Source of the DNA: Pyricularia pennisetigena | Lineage: Eukaryota; Ascomycota; Sordariomycetes; Magnaporthales; Pyriculariaceae | Length of the DNA: 64,000 bases | NCBI RefSeq assembly: GCF_004337985.1 | Contig: NW_021940918.1 | Coordinates: 2,170,001 to 2,234,000 of the forward strand | Reading direction: 5' to 3' | In this document: positions 10,469-23,023 of the stretch, piece after piece | Position numbering within the stretch: the stretch's first letter is position 1 | Layout of the letters: the number at the start of each line of letters is the position of its first letter | Notes under the pieces: generated by a model | What the model was told of the DNA's origin: nothing | Databases searched by the model: none | Seen by the model: only the letters and a program-made list of their open reading frames with translations | Made by a program: the position numbers and the translations under genes

Positions 10469-12326
10469 TAGTCTCAGTGCTTAGACTAGACCCCCCTGCT
10501 TCGCAGTGGGGACCGAGCGCTCCATATACCTTTCAGCCACATGGCTTTTCGACCAATTACATTGGCCGAAAAAATCGCGCTCGTTTTAATCCAAGGACAT
10601 TTTGTCGCATTTCGCCGTTTATGGCGGTACCACCAACGATAATTTGTCGCATTTCGCCATTTATAAGGGTATTATTAATAATATACCTAATTTTGCGATG
10701 TCGCTAATTATTATTTTACTAATATAACGATAACTTATAATATTTTGCCGTTTATAGCGGGTATATACAAAATATTCGTATTATAATGGCAAAAGAAAAT
10801 GGTGTACCTATAGCATGCAATTAAATGTTTAAATAAAAAAATAAATAAAACTTATAAAAATATATAGTATTTCGCGTTAAATTTATTGGAGTTTGTTAAT
10901 TATTTGAATGCCGGCCCCGTTTTTATAACCACAGTATTTGGAAAAATATTAAAATATTAAGTAAAATTTATAATTTCTTATTATATTTAATTCTTATTTT
11001 AAATAATGGTAAATAATATTAAATTTAATTCAATTTACAGTTTTTATAACTAAATTGACCTAATACTGCAAAATGCATGCAATTATCGATTAAAACAAAG
11101 GTTTTATTAATATTTTTATATAAATTAACAATTTGTTAAAAAATTAAATAATTTACGCAAATATTAGTATAATGAAAATATTTTTACATAAAATATTTTT
11201 TGATCAAATTATTAATAAATTTTATATAAATTCTTTTTTTATAAATTTTATTTAATTAAATAAAGCAAAAAGTATAAAAAGAACACAAATTTAGCATTTC
11301 TTTATATAAAAAAATAAAAAGGGCCGGTATTGTAAATCGGGTTTTGCGTTAACGTTTATTTATATATATAATCCATTTTTTCCAATTTTGGTTTTATTAA
11401 TATTAAAATTGGTAAAAATGGAAAAGCATTTCGATTGTAAAATATATATAAAATTCGATATATTTTACCTATCCGCATATTTAACGGTTTATATAATTGG
11501 ATATACGTACAGAGATGTAATATTATACTAAATATATATATGCCACCCCCCACGTGCAAAAACCACAAAATTCGGCTGCAAACCAAAAATAATATAAAAT
11601 TAATTAAATAAAACAAAAAAATTAATAAAATATATATTTAACATTTCTTTTTATAAAACAGTTTTTAAAGCCGATATTAAGCCTAAAATTGGATTCGGAC
11701 GTTTGCTTATATACGTAATCGAACTTCTGAAGTTTTGGTTTTATTATCGTTAAAATTGGTAAAAATATAAACAAATTTCGATTGTAAATTATATATAAAA
11801 AAATATATATTTTGCCTATCCGCTTATTTAACTGTTTATATAATCTGGTATATGCACCAAAATTTAATATAATAATATATAAATATATACAATCCTCCAC
11901 GAGCAAAAATTATAAAATTTGGTCAAAAATTAAAAATAATATTAAAAAAAATCGAAAATCGAAAAGAAAATCGAAAAAACAGTACCGCTATAAACGGATT
12001 AAAGGCAAATGGTATCCAATTCGGCCATTATAACAAATATAAAAATTAATCGAATCGCTGCTAATAGCGGTATTAAACGCTATTTTTAACGATATTTTAT
12101 TTTTTTAATATTTTGCGTAATTATGGAATAATAAAGGAGTGTCGGTCGAAAAAAGGCCAAAAATACCGCCATAAACGGCGAAAATCGACAAATTGTCCTC
12201 AGACCTAAACCAGAGCGTTTTTTGGATGGACCCACAAATACATTGCAAAACCGCAATTAAACCACGAAGTGGAGCGAAGTGGATCAATTGTGGAGCTCTG
12301 GGCTTCAGGGATGAGCCCTGAGACTA
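10469..12326 (-). mobile_element. MULE-like non-autonomous element, copy F
   Basis: The 1,858-bp element starts TAGTCTCAGTGCTTAGACTAG and ends GAGCCCTGAGACTA. The flanking 9-mers are TCCTATCCG (10460-10468) and TCCCATCCG (12327-12335), identical except for one C/T difference. Orientation is as in copy D. Two minus-strand open stretches (11356-11616 and 11622-11906) both contain an LNxRIGKIY...YNRNxFxFLPI pattern that comes from the tandem interior units; whether they encode anything is doubtful. Confidence 0.8.
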
Positions 12327-12384
12327 TCCCATCCGCGCAATTTGCAACCCAATACCCTACGTCCGACCTAACCCCATTACCTCC

Positions 12385-12938
12385 TGTTAATAATATGGGT
12401 TGCTAACAGGGGGTTAGGCATTAGCCTAGGTGCGGCGTGGTGCTAGTTGCGTTGTAAAAGCCTGTAATTACAGGGTTTATATGCACTAAATTTATTAATT
12501 TTGGGATTAATAGATTTAATTCATTAATGGGGGAAATTTTGCTTTGTTTCCCTTACATACTTTCCGACATCGAAATGGGGGTCCGAACCCGGTAAAAGGT
12601 TCCGGTGCCGCACACGATTTTCCGAAACATTATTTTGTATACGTTGTTGAAAAAACACCCTTATTTCCATATAAACCATTTTTGGGTTCGCACTAATTTG
12701 CTGATTTGGTAAAAATTTTAGCCCGGTATAGGGTAGTTAATTCGTAAATGTAGGGTGGATATTAAACCCGGCATAGGGTGAAACCCCATCGGCTAATTTT
12801 AAATCGCAATTCCTGCAATATACAAAATATAATAAAAAATTTAATAATTTTAACAGCCCTATTTCGGTATTATTTATTATAGTTTATATACAAATAGAAA
12901 TGGACCTATTAAATGCTAAATAACGCATATAATTAACA
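12385..12938 (-). repeat. 3' LTR of Copia-B1
   Basis: The 554-bp segment reads TGTTAATT...ATTATTAACA on the minus strand, with TG...CA ends. It matches 20121-20679 throughout (GCTAACAGGGGGTTA, GCGGCGTGGTG, GGGGGTCCG, CTATTTCGG blocks). The adjoining minus-strand purine run AAAAAAAGGGGG upstream (12939-12950) marks it as the 3' LTR. Confidence 0.8.
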
Positions 12939-13603
12939 CCCCCTTTTTTTGCTATTATTTACATAAAGTCGGAAAACAAAATATATAAAAATAAGATGTT
13001 AAAAAAAATCCCCCTTATGTCCTAACCCGATTCGAATTCCCGATATAAACCCCTTGGATAAGTAAGCCTTTTATACCGACCTATAACCCCCGAAATGGAC
13101 GAACACCCGAATTGGAAAAAACCCCCAAAATTGTAATAACCCCCGGATTTAAACCCCCGATTCGTATAATATTAACCCACGGAATTAACTATTAAACCAG
13201 GATATTAATTTGGCTATTCGTTGGTAATAATCCAAAGTAAATATATTATATAAGGTATTTCGAATGCGTAAACCGCCCAAAACACGAGCTTTTTCGATTT
13301 TAATTCAATTTTTGGTATAAGATCGGTATAAATTGCTTATTAATTAACTTGTACAGGGTAAGTTCGGGTAATACGGCCGGTATTGGGCTAATACAAGTCC
13401 AGTTTTTATAAACAAAGGAAATATAATAGGTAATTAATTAACGAATTAATCAAATATATTAAAATTTAATAGGTAAAAATTAAACTTTTAGGGGTTTAAA
13501 CCTTATAAATTTTGAAAAAACTTTATAAACTAGAAGCGTTAGGGGTTTTATTAGGCTATTAGCAGGTATTTATTTGGATTCCAGGTATTTTAAAATTATT
13601 AGT

Positions 13604-16600
13604 CCTTTTATAATTAATTCCCGTACGTAGTGAAATTTTAATAACGTATATTTAATACGTTAATAGTGCGTAAAATTATGTGCGTTAGCTATAAAACCTA
13701 TATTATTTCCAAATATTGCAATAGGGCCTTTTATAGGTAATCCAATTTCTATAAATAAGTTTTTAAAATATTGTGCTTTACGTAGGGTTTCCGTTAAAAC
13801 ATCGGTTTCGGCTTTTGGAATATTGAAAACTATAATATTAACTTTTTCGCATTTCCACGTTATAGGGCTCCCAAATAGGGTATACAAATATCCGTAAATG
13901 GATTTTGAATTTTCCTTAGCCCCGGTAAAATCGCTATTATTAAAACCCAGTAAATTTGGGTTTTTAAAACCCCTTATTAATAAATTGGGTGGTAAGACGG
14001 CTTTAAATACTTTATTTCCGTAACAAATAAATAAGGATTTAATACCCGTTAAATAACGTAATAGGTTTTTAATTGCCGTTAAATAAATTATAGTAGCTTT
14101 TATTAAAAAATGTAAAAACTATTAAACCGTAAAACTGATATCCGGGCGCGTTAACAGCATTAAATATATAAAAGTGCCGATAATACGTTGTAATAATCTG
14201 ATTTCCAGCGCTTTTACGGGTTTACCCCCATTATATTTTAGTATACCCGGTTATAAAGGATCAAATATAGGTTTGCAATTAATTAATCCGAACGTTGCTA
14301 ATATTTCCTTTATATACTAATTTTAATGGAGTTAAAATAGGCGTTTAGGCCTATTTTTTATAATTTGAACGCCTAAAAAATAAGCTGCAGGGCCCCTCTT
14401 TTCCAACGCGTATACTTTATTAAAACGGGTTTTTAAATCCTAAATATATTGCAATTTAGGACTTATTAGCAGGTAATCGTTTACAAAAATAACGATTAAA
14501 TACTTGGATTTAACGCTATAAAAGATAACGGGATTAGAGATTAATGGTTTAAAACCTTTTTTAAATAATAGGGTTTTAAATTTGTTTTACCATTTTTTGG
14601 GACCCTATTTCAAACTATATAACGCTTTTTCCAATTGTATAATTTACAATTCTTTCGTGTTATAACCCATTTCCACTAGAATTTCAACGATGGTAGGGTT
14701 ACAATTTTTACCCATTCGTTAAAACCGTTAAAAAATTGCAAATATATATTTACGTCGGTAAGGTTATTATTTAAAAACGCACCGATAAAATCGATTTGTT
14801 TTATTTCCCAATTTTGTGCATTAGCTATAATTAATAATATACGCCAGGTAGGTGGTATACTAATGTTAATGAAAGTTTCGATATAATTTAGGCCTTCGAC
14901 CTGTAAAAAACCCCTAATAATATGTTTAGTTTTGTATTTTATAGGTTTATTATTTTTATCCTTTTTTAATTTAAATACCGGCCGGGTAAAAACGAATATA
15001 CGGCCTGTAGGCATTTTAATTTTCGGGATAAAACGGAAGGTTTTTGCAGTAACGATTTGGTCGAATTTAAACGCTAAAACAGCTAACCATTTATTATTTT
15101 TAAGGTTATTTAAAACCTGTGAATAATTATTTGGTTTACCATTTTTAATGGGTTTTTTCTTTATTTTCCTTTTAATTTAAAAACAAGAATAATGCACGTA
15201 ATTTATATTTATTAAATTTGGGTTTTCGAACTGCGAATTTAATTCCATATTTTATATTTTAGGTGCTAAAAACACCGGAATTTTCGTTGTTTTAGGTATT
15301 GGATTAGGTACCGCTACCGTTATAAGCTTTAGGGGGCGAACGGTAAGCTGTACAAACCTGGCGGGCACTGTATTTTCAGGGCTTAAATGCCCTGTAACGG
15401 GTAGTAATTACTTTATAACCGGTGGTAAATACCCTATATTTTCAGGGTTTTTTAGGGGATAATTATCCGTTGGAACGCTATTAATTTCGTTTTTAAATTC
15501 AAAAAAAAATTCCCTTTTAAATTTGTATTTTCCCTTTTTGAAATTTGTAACGTTTCCCCTGGAATAGCTAAATTCTCAACGTATATACCCTTTATAATTT
15601 TTACGGTAGAGGTTTTATATACGGCCCGTTTAACGGGTGCGTAAACCAATATTGTAAAATTTGATAAATGGGTTAAAAGTTTCACCGTTTCGGTGCGGGG
15701 AACCAATTTATTAAATTTTTGGCGTTTTTCCAGCGGTATATTAACCTGGTATATAATACCAATAACCCGAAAATACCCTAAATTGGGTTTATACGGTAAT
15801 CCAGGTTGGAATTTGGATTAAAATTCCTCGTAAGGTATTAAATCCCTATTAATTACCGCTGTACGGTTAATTACATTAATTACGGTAAATAATAAATCAT
15901 ATTATAAATATAATGGTAAACCCGCCGTTATAATAGTGAACCGAAGCTTATCCAAAATAACCCTAACGGACCGTTCCGTTAATCCGTTTTGGCCGTGGTT
16001 ATAGGGATTTAAAATACTAAAATTAACATTTTTGCTTATAAACCATTTTTAAAAGTTTATATTAACCTCGTGCCCCCTATCGAAGTGAAAATTTAAAAGG
16101 TAATGCCCGTACGTAATTTTTAAAGTTTTAAAAAAGCTTTTAATAACTACTAAAACCGTAGGTCCGGTTTTATTTTTTAATGGGATAAACCACCGAAAAC
16201 GTGATTTTCGGTCCATTAATAACAAAAATACGGGTTTTTTATTGTGAAAATTAGGCTTAAAAATTACTGTATTACCTTTTATAAAATCGAAAATATTAAG
16301 GGGTATAAGGAGTGCGACTTTATTTATACGTTTAATAAAAATAGCTTTAATACAAATAATATAGGTAATTCCCCTAATTTTGTCGAATTTAGGTAAACCT
16401 TTTGTAATTTTAGCGGTTTTTTTAGTAATAATAACTTTATACACCTAAAACGCCTGTGCTATAATAGGGTTTTTTGGGCCTGGATTTCGTTACAATTACC
16501 TGTAATTCCGTTTTTTTAAAATTAACCAACCGTCCGTAATCCGTTTTAGGCCTAAAGAGAAATAATTTACAGGGGCCTGTTTTAAATTCGATAATAAAAA

Positions 16601-18702
16601 AGGTTTTAATAACGGATTGTTTATATGGGAAACCCCCTTTTTTTCGGAAATAGTCCTTTTTATATTAAACTGTATAAAAGGGTCACTTAACGGTGTACCG
16701 GGCTTACGGGGCCCAATTTTACGTGGACTTTCAGGGCTTTTACCGCTAAGTTTTTGCATTACAGGTAAATTTACGGTTATTTCCGTATTTTGTTCGGGAT
16801 TTAGTTTTTTCGTTAACGTATTTTCTTCCGGTTCCGAATCGGTGTAAATTTTATAATTTTCGTAATTTTCGGGGTTAATATTATTTAATTCTACTTCCAA
16901 CGGGGTTACGTAACTTTTTATAACCCCTTGTAAAACCATGCTAAAAGCGGTGTTATATTTACTTATTATATAGGCGTAATTCGAAATGACGTTATTTCGA
17001 ATAAAAATATCGCACTTGTAACCTTTAAATAAAACGAATGTTTAACGGTATTTAAACGTCCCCACGTTTTGCAATCCTTACCGTACAGGGTATTTTTGAA
17101 TAATACCCCCCCTATACTATAATGTATAAAGCCATTAACGATATTTATTCCAAACGAAGGTATATATAAAACGTTATTTAACGTAATATCTCTAAATTCG
17201 TCAGCTTTTTAACCGTAACGGACCTGTATTTTTACAATTCCGGTATTTACAGGCCTAACAGGGCCACCTCCTGTACCGATTTCGACTGTAAAACCGGGGG
17301 TATAATCGGTAAAAAATTGCTTATTTGCAAAAATATGGTGCGTATTACCTGTATTATACAGGATAGGGTCACCTAACCTTTATGGTTTAAAAGTCCTTTT
17401 TACGCCGCGTCCAAATTTCATTTTAACCTTAAAATTAGCTGTTAAAATTTATGGGTTTAGAGTTTTATCGGTATCGGTTTCCGAATCCGAATCCGAACGT
17501 AATTTTATAATTCCGCTAATAGCGGAATTAACCTCCTATTCCAGGGCGTTATACGTTACGCCTTCGTTAACGTCACCTGGAATCGAGCCCGTAAATAATT
17601 CGAAATCCATAAAAATTATGGACGTTCCAGCGGTTAATTCGCTGGAGTTAGAGGATTTAGTATTTTTTGCAAAAACAAAATCCGAATTAGAGTTTTTACT
17701 CTTTTTTCGTAATTTAAAAGTGTTTTCCTGCCCATTATTTTCCTTTTTAACGCCTTTTTTATCTTTTTTTTTACCCGTATTTTTGCCTTTAAACCTATAA
17801 TTAGCGGTTTTAGCCGTTGTAAAACCTGAAATCGAATTTTCGGATATAAGGTCCGCCATAAAGTATTGCAAATTTAATTTTTCCGAATTTTGGCCTATTG
17901 CCTGCAAACCCCGTTAGGTATTGCGTTAACGTTCGGTCCAAATAGGGAATGTCCCCTCCAGGGCCCGTAAAATTTAATTTCGTACGTTTACGGAGTTAAT
18001 TTGTACGTTGGTATTCGTTAATTCAGCTACTAATAAATTAAAACGGCTGTTAAATTTAGGTATTATTTTTTCAAATTTCGAAAAATTTAAGTCGTGGAAT
18101 TCCCGATATAGTGAATTTCGACTAGTTTCGGGTGCAACAAAAGAGCTATTTTCCAGGGTTTTATAAACCGTTACGGGGTTGGAATACCATACAATAAATT
18201 TTAAAAATCTTTTGGTTAAACTGTTTTTTATAAACAATAATAGGATTAATTGCTCGTATTCCGGTAAAATATAACCAATTTCAGGGTTGGAAATAAATTC
18301 CGCTGTTTTTATAACCTTAAATTATATTATTAACGCCTGTTTCCACAAATCGTAATTGCTAACCCCTATTAATTTACAATTTTCGGGGAAAGAATATACT
18401 CGTTTAAATAGTTTTTTACCTATCCCGTTACCTAAAATTAGGTTGTTAGGTGGATTAAGGGGTGCGGTAACGGGTTTGCTTTCCGAATTACCATTAAAAT
18501 TAGGGAAATTACCGTTTTTCAAAGTTAATAGCGTGGTTAATTGTTAAATTATCCTTTAAAACTAATCCATTTGCGTAATTAACGCTTTTAATTGCAGGTT
18601 TTAGGCCTGTAATTCAGCGGTTAAAACTTCGTTTGGGCTTGGTTTAGGCCCCTTATTTGTTGGATTTGGGCCTGGAAAACTCGATATAGGGTTGTTTTCC
18701 AT
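13604..18702 (-). pseudogene. Copia-B1 gag-pol polyprotein, inactivated by RIP
   Basis: Conceptual minus-strand reading gives, from the ATG at 18702: a Gag start (MENNPISSFPGPNP); a Gag core with NYDLWKQALI (about 18330) and LVAELTNTNVQINSV (about 17990); a protease motif NTGNTHHI (about 17335-17360; the catalytic DTG is changed to NTG); a GAG-pre-integrase block and integrase core with FDFIKGNTV and FDRGHEVN (16049-16440); a reverse transcriptase with IIRGFLQVEGLNYIETF and IKQIDFIGAFLNN (14676-15014) and FVNDYLLIS in place of the YVDD box (about 14470-14495); and RNase H (13604-13890). Many in-frame TAA/TAG stops occur where Gln is expected. D-to-N changes in the catalytic motifs fit G-to-A or C-to-T mutation. 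The element is dead. Confidence 0.8.
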
Positions 18703-19122
18703 TATAGGATAATTTAAATTATAATTACAATTCGCTAATTTATAGCTATAATTAATTAATTTAATTGTTTAAAAGTAAATACCCTATTAATTTAGGATTT
18801 GTTATACCGTTTACCGTTTAACGGGTATAGGCCTATAATTGCCAATTACAGGGTTTATTGCTATTTTTAATAGTTAAAATCCATTAAAATACAGGGTTGG
18901 AATCCCTGAAATCCCCAATTAATGGGTGCCCTGGTATTTGTATTAATCCAAATGCACGTAACGAATTCAAATCGTTAAATGGGTGCAGGGTAAATTGCGG
19001 GGTATCGTGCAAAATAAATTAACTATTAACGTAATTCCGCTAATAGGTTTATAAATTATTATAAACCCTATTAAACGTATTAGGATTTAATGGGCTATTA
19101 GCGAACGAATATAGGGGTTTTT

Positions 19123-19761
19123 TGTGAACATGGCTAGCACAGGGCTAATTATATTAGCTACCCTGCATCGTTTTATAACGGCTAGCACGGGCTAATTTTA
19201 TTAGTCACCCTGCATCGAATAAATGAATAAATAACAAATAAAACGTATACGCGTTCATACACACAAAGCTTTATATATTACGTCTTTGTTCATAGTTTTA
19301 ACAATAAAACAAATACGTCATATTTAATCTAGCTTAGTGGTATAATGCACGTACCATAATTTATATTATATATACGTTGAAGTGCGTGAGTTCGAATCCC
19401 GTTGTGGTCGCAGATTTTCTGTGCATGCATAAGCACAATAGGCCGTTAGGCTCAATAGGTCGGCAGGTCAGTCACATGAATAAAGCCAAATCATGTGACG
19501 TGACCCCGCATTCCGGACATCCGGATCGAAGATCTGCACCTACGGATTCGAACACGTAATTCACAATTTAGCCTTAAATTTATCACCTTTATAACTTTTA
19601 TCGATTCAACGATTCAACGAATCGATTGTGCAACAATATATTATTTCTATTACCCGCTAGCAGACGGTTATCTGCCATTTTAACGTTCCATCAGCCTTAT
19701 ACGTCATCCACCTTTCCCCGCGTTTAAGATTAAGCTTATTCTATCTCGTAACCTCCTCACA
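19123..19761 (+). repeat. Solo LTR of Copia-A
   Basis: The 639-bp segment starts TGTGAACATGG and ends CCTCCTCACA, flanked by TTTTT on both sides (19118-19122, 19762-19766), the 5-bp target duplication expected for copia integrase. No internal region is attached, so it is a solo LTR left by LTR-LTR recombination. It lies in the leader of Copia-B1 and is in the opposite orientation to it. It carries the tRNA-like block at 19330-19412. Confidence 0.85.
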
Positions 19762-20120
19762 TTTTTGGCCCTAATTTGCTAGCGTAAACCCTATTAAAAA
19801 TTTAAACCAATTATAATGGCGTACACAATCCATAAAAACCATACCAAAAATTTTGGATTTGTAATGCAAGCGATCGCTGCAGTACCTGAAAAGGCTTAAA
19901 TCGAACGCTAATTTTTAGCGATCCCTATTGTAAATACAAGGGGTGGGGTGCTAAATTAGCGCCTTAAACCAACAATTTCGCACAGAAAATAGCAATATTC
20001 TCGTTAATACACGTGCTGTAAAAATGCGACAATAACCAAAATAAAGCCTAAATTTCAGGCTTTCCAGCGATATAAAATACATTTTAATGCACAAACTAAA
20101 ACCTTTCCGGGTTTATAACC

Positions 20121-20679
20121 TGTTAACAATATGGGTTGCTAACAGGGGGTTAAACATTAGTTTAGGTGCGGCGTGGTGTTAATTGCGTTATAAAAACCTA
20201 TAATTATAGGGTTTGTATGCACTAAATTTCTTTATTTTGGGATTGATAAATTCAATTCATTGATGGGGGAGATTTTGTTTTATCTCCCTTACATACTTTT
20301 CGATATCGAAATGGGGGTCCGCACGCCAGAAAACGTTCCGGTACCGCACACGATTTTCCGAAAAATTATTTTGTATGCGATGTTGAAAAAAACACCCTCA
20401 TTTCCATACAAACCATCTCTAAGTTCGCACTGATTTGCTAATATAGTGAAAATTTCAACCAAGTACAGGGTAGCTGACTCGTGAATGCAGGGTGGGTATA
20501 AGACCCGGTACAGGGTAAAACCCCACTCGCTGACTTTGAATCGCAACTCCTGCACCACACACACAAAATATAACAGAAAATCCAACAGCCCCAATAGCCC
20601 CACTTCGGCACTATTTATTGTGGCTTATATACAAATAAAAGTGGACCCATTACATGCTCAATAACGCATATAATTGACA
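20121..20679 (-). repeat. Copia-B LTR between two Copia-B bodies
   Basis: The 559-bp segment, minus orientation, reads TGTCAATT...TTGTTAACA. It sits where the 5' LTR of Copia-B1 and the 3' LTR of Copia-B2 should both be. On the B2 side the polypurine tract and ~665 bp of 3' internal sequence (present in B1 as 12939-13603) are missing, so B2's RNase H abuts the LTR directly at TTTTATAATTAA. Confidence 0.8.
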
Positions 20680-21631
20680 CTTTTATAATTAACTCCCGTA
20701 CGTAATGAAATTTCAATAACGTATATTTAATACGTTAACAATACGTAGGGTTATATACGTTAACTATAAAACCTATATTAACTCCAAATATTGCAATAAA
20801 GCCTTTTACAGGTAATCCAATTTCTATAAATAGGTTTTTAAACCACTGTATTTCACGCAGGGCTTCCGTTAAAGCATTGGTTTCGGTTTTCGGAATATTT
20901 GAAACTATAACATTAGCCTTTTTGTACTTGCACGTTATAAAACCCCCAAATAGGGTATACAAATATCCGTAAATAGATTTTTAAATTTTCCCCAACCCCG
21001 GCAAAATTACTATTATCAAAACCCAATAATTTAAAGCTTTTAAAACCCCCTATTTAGAAATTGGGTGGTAATTCGGCTTTAAATACTTTATTTCCGTAAC
21101 AGGTAAATAAGGATTTAATACCCGCTAAATAACGTAGTAAATTTTTTAACGGCCGTGAAATAAATTATAGTAGCTTTTATTAAAAAACGTTAAAACCACT
21201 AAACCGTAAAACCAATATCCGGGCGCGTTGATAATATTAAATATATAACAATACCGATAATACGCTATAATAATTAAACTTTCAACGCATTTACGGGTTT
21301 ACCCCCGCTATATTTTAATATACCCGGTTATAAAAAAATGAATGTAAATTTGTAATTAATTAATCCGAACGTTGCTAATATTTCCTCTATACATTAATGT
21401 GAATGGAGCTAAAATAGGCGTTTAAATTTATCTTTTATAATTTAAACGCCTAAAAAATAGGTTGCAGGGCCCCTGTTTTCCAACGCGTATACCTTATTAA
21501 AACGGGCTTTTAAATCCTAAATATATTGCAACTTAGGACCTATTAACAGGAATCGTTTACAAAAATAATGATAAAATATTTGGATCTAACGTTATAAAAA
21601 ATAACGGGATTAAAAATTAATAATTTAAAAC

Positions 21632-21819
21632 TGTTATGGATTCGTGCCTAAGGCACGTATCACGTGATAAGATACAAGAGCGGGTCAGGGACAATATATA
21701 AGGGGAAGGACATTACCACGACCCGGATATGCACCTTTTCCTCCCTTTTCCCCCAACGTTAATAATAATACCAATAAGGATATTTAACGGTTTTAAGGCC
21801 GTTGGTTTACCTTATAATA
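21632..21819 (+). repeat. 5' LTR of gypsy element
   Basis: The 188-bp LTR starts TGTTATGGATTCGTG and ends CTTATAATA (probably CTTATAACA before RIP). It contains ACGACCCGG, CTCCCTTTTCCCCC and a short palindrome TAACGGTTTTAAGGCCGTTGG. It matches 29231-29418 along its full length. Confidence 0.9.
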
Positions 21820-21848
21820 TTTACTAACGCTTAAATTTAAATATAATA

Positions 21849-22860
21849 ATGGCCAACCCAAGGCCAGGCGCGGGAAGGGAAATTCACGACCCTTACCAAA
21901 ACCTAATCGCGAATATCGCGATATAGGAGGAACGTATCGCTTAAATGCAATTACATTCCTTAAACGCAGGTACGATCGCGCAAAAATAACGCCCCAAAAA
22001 GAAACTTTTACGTAACCCCCTATTATACGACGGCGCACCGGTTACGTTTACAATTTGGAAATAAATTATTTCGTACAAATTAGTACGCGACGCGGAATTT
22101 ATCGGGAATTAGCGCGACCAATTCGAATATATATAATTTAATTTTATTATTATAATATAAAATATCGTCCGTTCCTTTTATAAAATAAAAGGTACGGAAA
22201 GGGAATATAACCACGAAAATTTTATCGAATATTTGGGGCGCACGTATAATAACTTTTATAAAAAAACCCAAACCCTCGCCGAATCGGAGGTATTCCGAAT
22301 ATAATACGGCGAATCGTTCGTATATTTCCTTACTAAATTCGAACGTTTTTTTACTGCGGCCGGGGGTTTTAAATAATTAAACGAAATACGGGCCAATTAT
22401 TTGCGTTTCCGGATCGTTAACCGGATAAAGGAGGCGTCGGTAAAAAAAGGTATTATTTCCGATTCCTACCACGGATTTATTATTATATACCGTTATATTG
22501 CCCAGGATTTGGAGGTTATCGATTTGGATAAACGTTTCGGCCAAAAACGGAATACCTTTTTTCGAAATTTTTTATAAATAGGTTTAAAAAATATAATAAT
22601 AACGGGCGTATTAACGATAAAAGTTAACCGAAACCGTTACAACGTTGGTAAAAAGCGAGGAAAGCGCCGATTGGATGGAAATAAAAGGAAAAATAGGGTT
22701 TTATAAATATTCGTTTAAAAATTCCAGCGACGCCGTAAAACGGGGGCCTGTTTCCGTTGCGGGTCCGCCTCCTATTACGCCCAAAATTATTAATTCGCAC
22801 CGGTTATACGTCCGACGCCAAATAACCCCGAAAAAGGAAAAAATTAATTTTAAATTATAA
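21849..22860 (+). pseudogene. Gypsy gag with RIP-damaged zinc knuckle
   Basis: From ATG 21849 (MANPRPGAGREIHDPYQNL) the frame reads as a retrotransposon Gag with several TAA/TAG stops where Gln is expected. In the same frame at 22749-22790 lies CFRCGSASYYAQNY. Its spacing is exactly CX2CX4HX4C of a CCHC zinc knuckle, with His and the last Cys both replaced by Tyr (CAC/TGC to TAC/TAT-type changes). Gag would package element RNA. The 3' end is approximate. Confidence 0.7.
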
Positions 22861-23023
22861 TTTTAACCCAAAAAAAAACCGACACGACGGGCCCGGACCA
22901 CCCCATAATACGCCAATAAATATGGATCGGAAAAAACAGTTAAAAAAAATATAAATTATAATGGATAAGCGATTATTTTTTATCCCGGTTTTAATTAATT
23001 TAACGAAATTTATTATTGTATAA

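Larger units (their letters stand above)
12385..20679 (-). mobile_element. Ty1/copia retrotransposon Copia-B1, RIPped
   Basis: Read on the minus strand: 5' LTR 20121-20679, leader, gag from ATG 18702, protease, integrase, reverse transcriptase, RNase H to about 13604, polypurine tract AAAAAAAGGGGG next to 12939, and 3' LTR 12385-12938. The domain order with integrase before reverse transcriptase identifies Ty1/copia. The leader is interrupted by a solo Copia-A LTR (19123-19761). The 5' LTR assignment is inferred, because the same LTR also abuts the truncated Copia-B2 on its other side. Confidence 0.75.

Noticed and set aside
11356..11906. Minus-strand ORFs in MULE-like copy F as a transposase
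   Set aside because: They are short, in different frames, lack any catalytic motif and come from tandem AT-rich units; no transposase feature is visible.
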